A stretch of DNA of 64,000 bases from Stomoxys calcitrans (lineage: Eukaryota; Arthropoda; Insecta; Diptera; Muscidae), in NCBI RefSeq assembly GCF_963082655.1, contig NC_081554.1:92634245-92698244 (forward strand). The letters run 5' to 3'. The position numbers and the translations under genes were made by a program. Below, piece after piece: positions 55,716 through 64,000 of the stretch. A model generated the notes under the pieces. The model was not told where the DNA came from and made no database searches. It saw only the letters and a program-made list of their open reading frames with translations. Within the stretch, counting starts at the first letter, position 1, and every line of letters begins with the position of its first letter.

Positions 55716-55817
55716 TCATTTCGTTGTTGTTGTTGTAGCTGTGTGTTGTACACTGAGTCGGCAACCCTTGCCGATGAGGGACTTCATCGGGTCAATCCGG
55801 TACGCACAACCGGCTGA
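55716..55817 (+). repeat. Repeat B nested in another repeat
   Basis: TTGTTGTTGTTGTAGCTGTG through 'gggtcaatccggtacgca' to ACCGGCTGAC. The surrounding sequence ('atttcatttcg' before, 'tttaatggatgttatat' after) is continuous at 60745-60785, showing that B is the later insertion. Confidence 0.65.
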
Positions 55818-56467
55818 CTTAGAATTAATATTTTTTAATGGATGTTATATCACTTTTTTACACATTTTGTTGTCATTTTTTAATTAGAATGGATTTTAAA
55901 AAACGCCTTCTTAAATTTTCAAAATTCTCATTATATAAAGCAATACATATGTAGATATTTCACAATACAGAGATTTCGAACTCTTTTTTTTAGCCTCCCA
56001 GCTGGTATTTCGTTTATTTTTGAAGCAAAATTCAAGTTTTCTCCTAAAAATAAACATAATTAAAAAAATTCTTTTAATCAAATATTCTTTTAAAAAAAAT
56101 TATTCAAATATTATCGTAAGAAATAAATTCATTAAAATTTTTCTCTTAAAAAGTTTAAATGCTTTTCATGAAATTTAGTTTGTAGAAAAATGTTTCGTTG
56201 AATTTTTTTTTCGAATTAAAATTTGAAGTTAGAAAAAAGTTATGATCATTGAAATTTTCTCTGGAAAAATGTGTTTTTGTATTGTTAACCTTTTTAATAT
56301 CTGCAATTTATTTTATTTTCAACTCATTCGATTCGTCAGAACGGTTAGAAGGTGTCTATCGAAATATTGGAGAATACACAAAAATTGCTATGAATATTTT
56401 CGTTTAATTCAATGAAATAAATTGCTATAAATATTTTCGTTTAAATTTTGTTTGAAAATATTTCATA

Positions 56468-56590
56468 GGTTAGGTTAGGTAAGAGTGGCAGTCCTTAAAT
56501 TTTAAGTCCATTGTGGTGGTAGTGACTGACCAAGGTTTCTGGCGGGAATCGAACTCACGACCCCTACCAACTCGGCTACCGGCACTGAAT
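56468..56590 (-). mobile_element. SINE-1, shortened, - strand
   Basis: 'ggttaggttaggtaagagtg' at the 3' end, GGAATCGAACTCACGACCCC as the inverted B-box region (about 56545), and 'ctaccaactcggctacc' as the inverted A-box region. It lacks the 'gcactggtaatccaagc' anticodon-arm segment and part of the tail. Confidence 0.7.
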
Positions 56591-56689
56591 GTTTATCTTT
56601 GGATAATTTTAAAAAAGTTGTCTTAAGGGAACATTTCATTAAAAAATCCCTCACTTGGCAATTATTATTATACCCAATAAGGATGGGCG

Positions 56690-57090
56690 GTATACTAACC
56701 AAAGGATGGGCGGAATACTAATCTTGTCATTTCGTTTTGTAAAACCTAGAAATATTGATCTAAGACACCATAAAGTATATATATTCTTGATTGTCTTGAC
56801 ATTCTAAGTTGATCTGGCCATGTCCTTCCTTCTGTCCCTATGTGATATCACAAATAAAGATTTGTATACATCTCCCATATAAACCGATCTACCGATTTGA
56901 GGTTTATATGACCTGAAAGCCGCAATTGTTATACGATTTGGCTGAAATTTTGCACATAGTACCGTATCAAGTATGATGCAAATCGGTCTATAACCTGATA
57001 TAGTTCTTATATTTCCCAATTAGTCTTCTACAGCCCCAAGAAGCTTTAATTTTGGACTGAACTGGCAGAAATTTTGTGCCCTTTGACTGA
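56690..57090 (+). repeat. R-family repeat, shortened
   Basis: The head 'ggatgggcggtatactaa' appears twice, then 'aagtatatatattcttgat', 'gttgatctggccatgtcc', 'catataaaccgatctacc' and 'gatttggctgaaattttgca'. No right end; a SINE-1 follows within it. Confidence 0.65.
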
Positions 57091-57103
57091 GTTCGTTTGT
57101 GTA

Positions 57104-57256
57104 GGTGAGGTTAGGAAAGAGTGGCAGTCCTTTACAGACTCACTTAGACAATTTTAAGTACAGTAGCGACAGACCAAGGCTTCTGGCGGGAATCGAACCC
57201 ACGGCCCCTGCACTGGTAATCCAAGCATGCTACCAACTCGGCTACCGTAGCGCCCT
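57104..57256 (-). mobile_element. SINE-1, best - strand copy
   Basis: Head at the right (GGGCGCTACGGTAGCCGAGT on the - strand) and a B box GGGTTCGATTCCC (57188-57200). Tail at the left, 'gaggttaggaaagagtggca'. The 12-base target duplication TTCGTTTGTGTA is at 57092-57103 and 57257-57268. Confidence 0.85.
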
Positions 57257-57699
57257 TTCGTTTGTGTAAATTTGTAGTCAAATCCCTGGTGGTGGTGTTT
57301 GGTCTGCTTGTCGAAAGTCTTGTTTTTCGTTTAGTACGCGTGCCATTTAATCGTATATCATACTTGTCTCCATTAAATTGTATTTTGAACAGAATCATAG
57401 ATTTGGCTTTACCTTAGTCCTAGATTTCTATTCTAAAGTATTTGTATTAAGATTTTCTGAAGAATTCCCTTGGTTGAACATTTTTTGGGAGACATACTTA
57501 TTTCGTCTCGACCATTTTGTGTCATATTTAGATATATGAAGCTCCCATGTAAATCGATTCTTTGATTTAACCATTTTCCACTGAAGTTTCGTATGTTTAT
57601 ACTTACAGATAGGTCCTAGTTATTGCAATACAACTAAACACCTACTTGTTTAGAATTTGAGTAGTTTCCACAAAATTTCGACAGGACCGATCTTAGCGT

Positions 57700-58510
57700 G
57701 TTTTTATACCCTCCACCATAGGATGGGGGTATACTAGTTTCGTCATTCTGTCTAAGACCCCATAAAGTATATATATTCTTGATCGTCATGTCATTTAAAG
57801 TCGATCTAACCATGTCCGTCCGTTTCTCTGTCGAAAGCACGCTAACTTTCGAAGGAGTAAAGCTAGCCGCTTGAAATTTTGCACAAATACTTCTTATTAG
57901 TGTAGGTCAGTTGGGATTGTAAATGGGCCATACTGGTCCATGTTTTGAAATACCTGCCATATAAACCGATCTGGGATCTTGACTTCTTGAGCCACTAGAG
58001 GACGTAATTCTTATCCTATTTGGCTGAAATTTTGCATGAGATGTTTTGTTATAGTTGCTAACAATTTTGCCAATAATGGTTCAAATCGGTCCATAACCTG
58101 AGATAGCTGTCACCTAAACCGATCGGGGGTCTTGACTTCCTGAGCCTCTAGAGGGCGTAATTATTATCCGATTTAGCTGAACATTTGTATAACGGCTTCT
58201 CCCTTCAATATACGTGTCAAATATGGTTTGAATCAGTCTTCAGCCTGATACAGCTCCCCAATAAACCGATCTACCTATTTTACTTTTTGAGCCCCTAAAA
58301 GGCCCAATTCTTGTTCGATTTCGCTGAAATTTTACACATAGACTTCTACTGTGGTCTCCAACACTCAATTCAATTAGCATAGCAATTCTTTTCTTTTATC
58401 CTTTGTTTGTCTAAAAAGAGATAACGGGAAATAACTCGACAAATGCGATAAATGTTGGAGGGTGTATAAGATTCGGCCCGGCCGAACTTAGCACGCTTTG
58501 ACTTGTTTTT
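57700..58510 (+). repeat. R-family repeat, reference copy
   Basis: It starts TTTATACCCTCCACCATAGG and ends 'gttggagggtgtataagatt' with CGGCCCGGCCGAACTTAGCA and 'cgctttgacttgtt'. CCCTCCA at the start and TGGAGGG near the end are inverted. Inside, three or four degenerate units of about 145-155 bp repeat 'catataaaccgatct', 'ttgacttcttgagcc' and 'gatttggctgaaattttgc'. No open frame. Confidence 0.75.
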
Positions 58511-59749
58511 TTTTGCTTGGTAGATAATTTTTTCCTTTGAGTTCTTTATTTGAATTTGTAATTAAGTTAAAATTTATTCCCTTTTTTGCCAACACCACCA
58601 AACACATTTTTCTGTATGCTTGTTGAGTTTATGTGTTCAGACCTTATGTTTTCATTATTGTGTCATCTTAGTTTATTTTCATTAGAAAATAGTTTATTTG
58701 TCAAATGGACATGTAGGCCTTGGATTGCATGATTTCATATAACAAAAATGAATGAAAGTTGGTTTTCTCAAATTAAGATGTATTTTTCCAGGCGTTTCTC
58801 TCTTCATGTTGGTACGACTGGTTACGATGTTGTTTGGAAACCTCTTTTAATTTCAATATACTCGTAAATATAGTATCTTCTTCTCGCGTGTCAATCTAAT
58901 TCAACCGCAAAAGTATGAAATGGAACAATTTGTCACTAAAGATAATATATTTGAATTGTTTTGTTAGAAACAAATTATTAAAAATTTGGACTTAATAAGA
59001 ACTGAATGGAAATTTTGTCTATAAATTCTTATTGAAATTTTATCATTCACTTCTTTTGCTTCTAAATATTGGGTATACAAGTTAAAAAAGTCGATGGTTT
59101 GCATGATAAATGTAATAACAAAATCAATAGATAAGTTATTCGTTACTCACTACTTTTTGTCATCTTTTTGATAACATATCGATTCCGTGCCAAAAGAACA
59201 GCTCCGGTTTTAATAAAAACAAACCAGATACCCAGTGGTGAATAATAAGTAAGGGCGTTTCTAGACTATAGGTGTTTTCGGAATAGTTCCCCTGGGATTA
59301 GCAGCAGAACACAGCTTAATACAAAACACCCTTCTGATCTCACCAAATACATAGCTCACCAAATACATACGCCATACCTATTTGGCTTTGGTGTTGATTT
59401 AGCTGGCTGGCCTGGTTTTACACATGTGTAGTTCTCTTGTAATCTTATAAATGGGCCTCACGGCTTAAAATTAAGTAATTGGGCAAATAAATAAAATATG
59501 ACTTTTCTCTTCGCTTTCGGTTTCAACCCATAGGAGACCTCTCCTAGTCTTCTGTATCGAAATCATCATTGTTGAATCGAGCAAACCATTATTTAATAGT
59601 GCTTGGAGTTGATGCTTGTTATTTCACATACAACACGATTTACGGCTTTTAATTACATCATATGTGACTAACACTGGTATGTGGGATATATTGCTACCGT
59701 AAGCATCTTTCTGCCAACAACTGCTAACATTCAGTAGCCGACCGGGCCA

Positions 59750-60100
59750 ATTCTTATGAACCCCCATGGGGGCAAATAACATTTGAAAAGTTTTTTCTAT
59801 ATTTTTTTCATATATATAGAAGCTACATAATGTTATGGGCCGTACTTGTCATGGCCGTTAGAAGTTATAAAAAATACAAAGCTCAAAATGTCAGTTAAAT
59901 CGGATTAGAATAACGCCCTCTAGAAACTCAACAAGTAATCAGGAGATCGGTTTATATAGCAACTATATCAGATTATGGATCGACTTGGGCGATACATAGC
60001 ACAGTTGTTGAAAGTCAAAACAAAACGCCCGATGCAAAATTTCAGCCATATCGGATGAGAATTGAGCACTCTAGAGGCTCAAGAAACCATATCGAGAGAG
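59750..60100 (-). repeat. R-family repeat, - strand fragment
   Basis: 'gatcggtttatatagcaact', 'gcaaaatttcagccatatcg' and 'gagcactctagaggctcaag' are R units inverted. It ends in a short (GA)n run at 60095-60107. Confidence 0.65.
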
Positions 60101-60399
60101 AGAGAGAAAACTCTCCAATAGAAACTTGGATCTTGTCAGTAGAAAACCCATTCTCTCCAGCTGCCAAATAATGTACGCCAAAACTCTAAGTGCCATCGAG
60201 AAAAATGTTTGATTTCGATTATTATATTTTTGTATAAGGACGAATAAATAATGCAAAATTAGAAGGAATTTATTGTCAGCAGATCCAAAAAAGACAAACA
60301 TGGCTGTGCCTTACGGGTTCTTCATGAAGATAGTCACCAAAATGACACTGGAAACAACTTAAATTAGTAAACAACCAAACTATTCACCGTTGGCCCTGT

Positions 60400-60560
60400 A
60401 TAGTAAAAATATTTTTGATCGTCTTAAAAATCGAAGATAATTTGGCGATGTCCGTGTACCTGTCGTTTGTAGTCACTCTACAAACTTTAAAGAGCTAACG
60501 CGCTGAAACTGGGTTCAGACTATTTTGGGCTCTATATGTTATGCATTGATATAGTTTCAT
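60400..60560 (+). repeat. R-family head fragment
   Basis: 'tttttgatcgtcttaaaaat', 'ggcgatgtccgtgtacctg' and 'agctaacgcgctgaaact' follow the order of the R head. It runs directly into the 60569-60614 hairpin. Confidence 0.45.
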
Positions 60561-60568
60561 GTAGAGCG

Positions 60569-60614
60569 ATCTCCCGATGTACATTCGTAAAATAATGAAT
60601 GTACATCGGGAGAT
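60569..60614. repeat. 18-bp perfect hairpin
   Basis: ATCTCCCGATGTACATTC (60569-60586) and GAATGTACATCGGGAGAT (60597-60614) with a 10-base loop. The left arm is R-family sequence ('gatctcccgatgtac'), so the right arm may be an inverted duplication of it. Confidence 0.7.
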
Positions 60615-60939
60615 TTTATCTCACTCCGGCACGGGATGAGATGGAATCTCATCTCATGTAAATTTCTTATACCAAACATTGAGGGCCCAGGGACTGAGAT
60701 CTGGGCCGAATTACCAAATAAGTGATCGAGAGCGCTTTCATTTCGAATGCAATTTCATCTCGTGGATTTAATGGATGTTATGTGACTTGTATATACGCGA
60801 TTTTTTTTAATTATTTATTTTTTTCTTAATTTTGTAATTTTAAAGCCCTATAAGAGCCCATTCAGTAAAATTGCAATACAAACTACTCTCAAACATGAAA
60901 CTTCTCAAATCAATTATATAAATTGCAAATTTTGCCCAT

Positions 60940-61165
60940 GAACATTGCACTAAGGAACAGGGGCAAACTTCTCACCTATCATGAGTGCAGTCCGATTCAA
61001 ATTTAAACTCAATGATAAGGGCCAACTTTTTAAAGCCGAGTCCGGACGGAGAGAATTTTTACATGGCATAGTACTTCACAAATGTTACCAGCATTAGGAG
61101 GGGAAACTACCGCTGAAAATTTTTCTGATTATCTCGCCAGGATTCGAACCCAGGCGTTCATAAAG
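60940..61165 (-). mobile_element. SINE-2, - strand, in intron 5
   Basis: Tail at the left ('cccatgaacattgcactaag', 'tatcatgagtgcagtccgat'), body ('ccagcattaggaggggaaac'), and perfect B box GGTTCGAATCC inverted at 61140-61150. The head is cut after 'caggcgttca' by repeat B. Confidence 0.75.
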
Positions 61166-61171
61166 AATTAT

Positions 61172-61240
61172 CGACTTAAACATCGGCAAGGGCTGCCGCC
61201 TCAATGTACAACACACTGCTACAACAACAACAACAAACCA
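61172..61240 (-). repeat. Repeat B fragment, - strand
   Basis: 'catcggcaagggctgccgcc', then 'caatgtacaacacactgcta' and CAACAACAACAACAA. It truncates the SINE-2 beside it. Confidence 0.6.
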
Positions 61241-61479
61241 ATGGTTGTCCAACTTATTTATTAGTTGACAACGGTGGGTGATTTTATTTATTAATAAAAT
61301 CCCGATCACAAAATAAGGTTTGAAACGAACCATTAGTATGAAACCGGTTAATTTCGACAAGAACCTGATTATCAAATAACCTGACACATGGCAACTTTCA
61401 GAAACCGATTGGTATATTGAGTTCAAAAACCCGGGTTTCAAAAACCGAACTGATTACCCTAGTGTTAACGCAAAGACGT

Positions 61480-62065
61480 CGAGTGTGAACATCTTTATGG
61501 ACAGTAAACTGGTCATCAGGGCAATAACAACCAAGACGTAAGATAACGAAGAGAAGAAGAGTAACATCTTCTCTGAGGATGGCACGATGCGCATCGTTTG
61601 GGTGCCAGGCCACAGCGGAGCAAGGGAGAATCAAAGAGCAGACGATTTGGCAGTGAAGGCCTGAGGACTGCCGTTAACAAACTTGGTTAACATAAAGGCT
61701 TTCGGGTCGACGCAGTCCACGTTAAGGGCGTGGGGTTGCGGACTCGAAAATCCTATGAGAGAATCTAGTCTTGAGAAGACGAGACGATTACTGAAAGGAA
61801 GTAAGAAGGAGGTCAGTATAGCTTTTGGTGTCATAACGGGAAACATGGGATTATGAGGTCACTTTTGCAATGTAGGCGCGGCAAGCGATAGCATGACACC
61901 GGCATTTAGCTGGGGTCATATACCCAAACATCAACCAGCTAAGGGGGTTGGTGTGAAAAGCAATTAGGAATTTTCTTTTTACTTTATAGTATTTAGAGAG
62001 CACACCAAGCCGATTACTGGCTTAGTGGCATGGGCGCATCCGCACCCTATTTCCTTCTTACGTCA
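61480..62065 (+). mobile_element. LINE-2 with RNase H remnant, in intron 5
   Basis: The longest LINE-2 copy. The + strand encodes IFMDSKLVIRAI (RNase H catalytic Asp block) and RIVWVPGHSGARENQRADDLA (His block and last Asp), then the C-terminal part (RLLKGSKKEVSIAFGVITGN) and the 3' block 'ccgattactggctta'. It shows that LINE-2, like LINE-1, carries RNase H. Stops interrupt it. Confidence 0.75.
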
Positions 62066-62960
62066 GTGCAGGATTTAAAGTAGGCACAATGCTATTCGCC
62101 AAACTTGACAGCCATATTCTATTGTACTTATGTAATACGAAAAATGTTTTTAGATTGTTCGCCTTCGACAACCATACTTCCTACTGTCTTGTAAGTGTGG
62201 AAATTTGACTACGCCTTCGACAACCGGAACAATGCATTTGTTATTATTGACATTGTTAACTTGTATACCGCATACAACCCTGAATGTATTTTTTTGATTG
62301 CATTTACAAATGCAACTTGTGGAATTCCATAAGGGCCATGATTTTTTATTGGTTGTCTAATAAGTGTTAAAAAAAAACAAATAGAAAAGAAAAATTGATG
62401 AAAAATCTTCCGCTAAAGAGAGCACGATCGATAAAAGATTTGGTTTGATTTCATATCACCCAAAATTAGGCCCTGTGAATAGTCATCAATAACCGTCCAA
62501 CATTTTGCAGGTCGAGACATTTTGACCTAGACCTTGTGTCATCATTTACTATTTGTTCACATCTTCCATTTTGTCAGTTGGTATTAGTAGGTACTATTTG
62601 AAGTTTTCTATATAGCGTAGGTTGTTTGAATGAGTGTTAATTTTCGTTTTTATCCAGAAATTTGTATATAGCGAATAAACTTTTGTCCCGTCGCTTTGAG
62701 ACGAGGATTTTAGAAGTGCTGCACTGTGTTGGCACACTTTTTCAATTTTTTCAGCGTTAAGCAGTTGCTGGATGCCATGGAACAAACTTGAGAGAGTAAT
62801 CTTCGATAGTAAACAGTTCTCAGGAAAATAATATCAACGGGCGAATTTTCGAAAAACTATTCAATTTTATTGTAATAACTCGATGGTCTTGATCGTTTCG
62901 TTCTTATTAATGTTGCATTGGTGATTTTATAGCGTCGACGTAAGTACATAAATGTTCCCT
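62066..62960. other. Intron 5: nothing recognised
   Basis: AT-rich intronic DNA; no gene or repeat boundary supported. Confidence 0.5.
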
Positions 62961-62963
62961 GGA

Positions 62964-63254
62964 TCATGCCAGTTGTGGTCCATAGAAATTGTGTGTTTGT
63001 GTGTGAGTAATATTGGCAAATGCTGTTGCGTTTGTGTATTGGCTATTTGAATTGTTGAATGCAGGACCGTATGAAACGTCCTCCCGGTGGTGGTGAATTC
63101 TCCGTAAATAAAACATTGCCGTAGCTTCTCGTGTGCCCAAGTTATTGACAAATGGAACATTTTCTAACTGAATGTCGCAGCTCATGTCTGTCCACCTTAG
63201 GGATGGCATAAAAAGGACAACAAGAAAACTTGCAAATACCAGAGGCGAGAAAAC
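62964..63254 (-). CDS. Possible small nested gene or exon (- strand), unrecognised
   Basis: A - strand frame of about 95 codons with balanced codon use lies inside intron 5 of the LRR-Ig gene. A hydrophobic stretch FSPLVFASFLVVLFM is followed by a soluble-looking, His/Asn-rich sequence ending FYGPQLA and a TGA at 62964-62966. There is no ATG at the 5' end. Instead, a pyrimidine-rich tract ending GGCACAG at about 63255 could be a splice acceptor. An AATAAA on the same strand lies about 90 bases after the stop (near 62871). Alternatively ATG codons within (for example M-P-S-L-R-W) could start it. It matches nothing I recognise. Confidence 0.25.
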   Translation of the reverse strand, partial: VFSPLVFASFLVVLFMPSLRWTDMSCDIQLENVPFVNNLGTREATAMFYLRRIHHHREDVSYGPAFNNSNSQYTNATAFANITHTQTHNFYGPQLA

Positions 63255-63530
63255 CTGTGCCGAAATCAAGGAGGAAATCTCAGGATGTTCAATTTTTTTA
63301 AGTTAAATTCGCATGGGAACAAATTGTATTTCTTTACCTTTGGCTTAGAGACAATCAAATACTGCTAATTTGAATGCATCGCTTAGAAAATGGACAAGAA
63401 ATTGAACACCGATTTCAAGTGACGCATGTACCTCTCGCCACTATCATGTATTCAATAAAAATGATAACTTGATAACTTTGTGCAGCCATGATGAACATTA
63501 TTTGTAAATTTTCTTATGTATGTGGTCTAG

Positions 63531-63753
63531 GTGAAAAAGGTTCGTGAATATTCCACCGGTCAATTGAATTGGGTACGCGAAAATTATGTCTTCCAACGCA
63601 ATAAAATACGCAAATTCAGCGCTCATCAAGTATTGCGTCTACGCGAAGGTTACAAATACCAACAGCAGACATTGAATAAAGTTCTCGAGAATTTACCCAG
63701 TTTCTATTTTGAAAATTGTCGTGGTCGTGGCGAAGAAGACTATGCCGAAGGAG
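63531..63753 (+). CDS. LRR-Ig protein, coding exon 6
   Basis: Acceptor TGTGGTCTAG, donor GTAATG at 63754. Residues 969-1042 continue the repeats [33 protein letters not shown] and [11 protein letters not shown], then [19 protein letters not shown] and an acidic stretch GEEDYAEG. One base remains (phase 1). The open frame runs on through the donor to 63806, but the frame and family pattern resume properly at 63846. Confidence 0.88.
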
Positions 63754-63845
63754 GTAATGTTTCACCCAATAATATGGTCAATTCCAAGAAATTGTTTGTT
63801 TTGTAACAACCCATGGTTTTTGTTTTCGCTCCTATATCCTTACAG

Positions 63846-64000
63846 ATTTTGACATCTATTTGAAAACTAAAATGGCATGTAACGATCCAAACCAACTTAA
63901 CCATCACCATGTCACAGCTTTATATCCCTCATTCAATTCCAAAGATGTCAAAGATTTACAAAAACTCAAGTCGAAATTGATGGCCAATAGTTCAACAAGT
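63846..64000 (+). CDS. LRR-Ig protein, coding exon 7 (partial at window edge)
   Basis: Acceptor CCTTACAG. It completes Asp1043 and reads DFDIYLKTKMACNDPNQLNH, ALYPSFNSKDVKDLQKLKSK and LMANSSTS, open to base 64000. It is probably the distal cytoplasmic tail. The stop codon is outside the window. Confidence 0.85.

Overview
The window looks like nuclear DNA of a higher (calyptrate, muscid-like) fly. It is AT-rich, intron-bearing and crowded with old, broken transposable elements. The repeat families that point to such flies are the 'cctgatatagctcccatata' arrays with CGGCCCGGCCGAACTTAGC-type ends, the tgttgttgttgtagc repeats and the mariner elements. No bacterial-type operon, rRNA, true tRNA gene or CRISPR array is seen.

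One host gene is clear. From 47652 to the right edge, the + strand holds seven coding exons of a single-pass membrane protein: signal peptide, about 14 leucine-rich repeats, cysteine-rich C-terminal cap, one immunoglobulin domain split by an intron, transmembrane helix, and a cytoplasmic tail built of tandem 11-residue repeats. The exons are 47652-49865, 54294-54571, 54657-54782, 54862-55006, 55116-55256, 63531-63753 and 63846-64000 (open). They join in frame to 1094 residues so far. The 4.4 kb and 8.3 kb introns are long because they are filled with transposons. A second, weaker candidate is the last 37 codons of an upstream gene at 1-114.

Layout. 1-366: possible 3' exon and polyadenylation signal. 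367-7450: LINE and SINE tails, a triple-nested insertion (3385-5000), and a mariner MITE. 8850-11250: tgttgttg repeats and degenerate LINE reverse-transcriptase pieces on the - strand. 13689-17750: the longest LINE-1 copy (- strand). 17765-19735: two copies of a host repeat, one carrying a SINE and a mariner. 20385-22860: degenerate tandem repeat interrupted by a mariner. 26285-27643: LINE-1. 32381-35123 and 43555-46085: two large satellite-like elements with inverted ends. 36241-39465: arrays of a second satellite-like family. 40820-42665: LINE-1 and LINE-2 remnants. 47652-64000: the LRR-Ig gene with its transposon-filled introns.

The mobile elements form a small ecology. LINE-1 (RNase H-bearing non-LTR element) and the tRNA-derived SINE-1 share their last ~75 bases and a (CCTAA)n-like end, and one LINE-1/SINE-1 pair sits at the same 11-base target. 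Two mariner families each have transposase relics that have lost the third catalytic aspartate, plus non-autonomous derivatives. One derivative is an unusual 607-bp palindromic element. LINE-1 copies carry damaged YADD boxes, so every recognisable autonomous element here appears dead.
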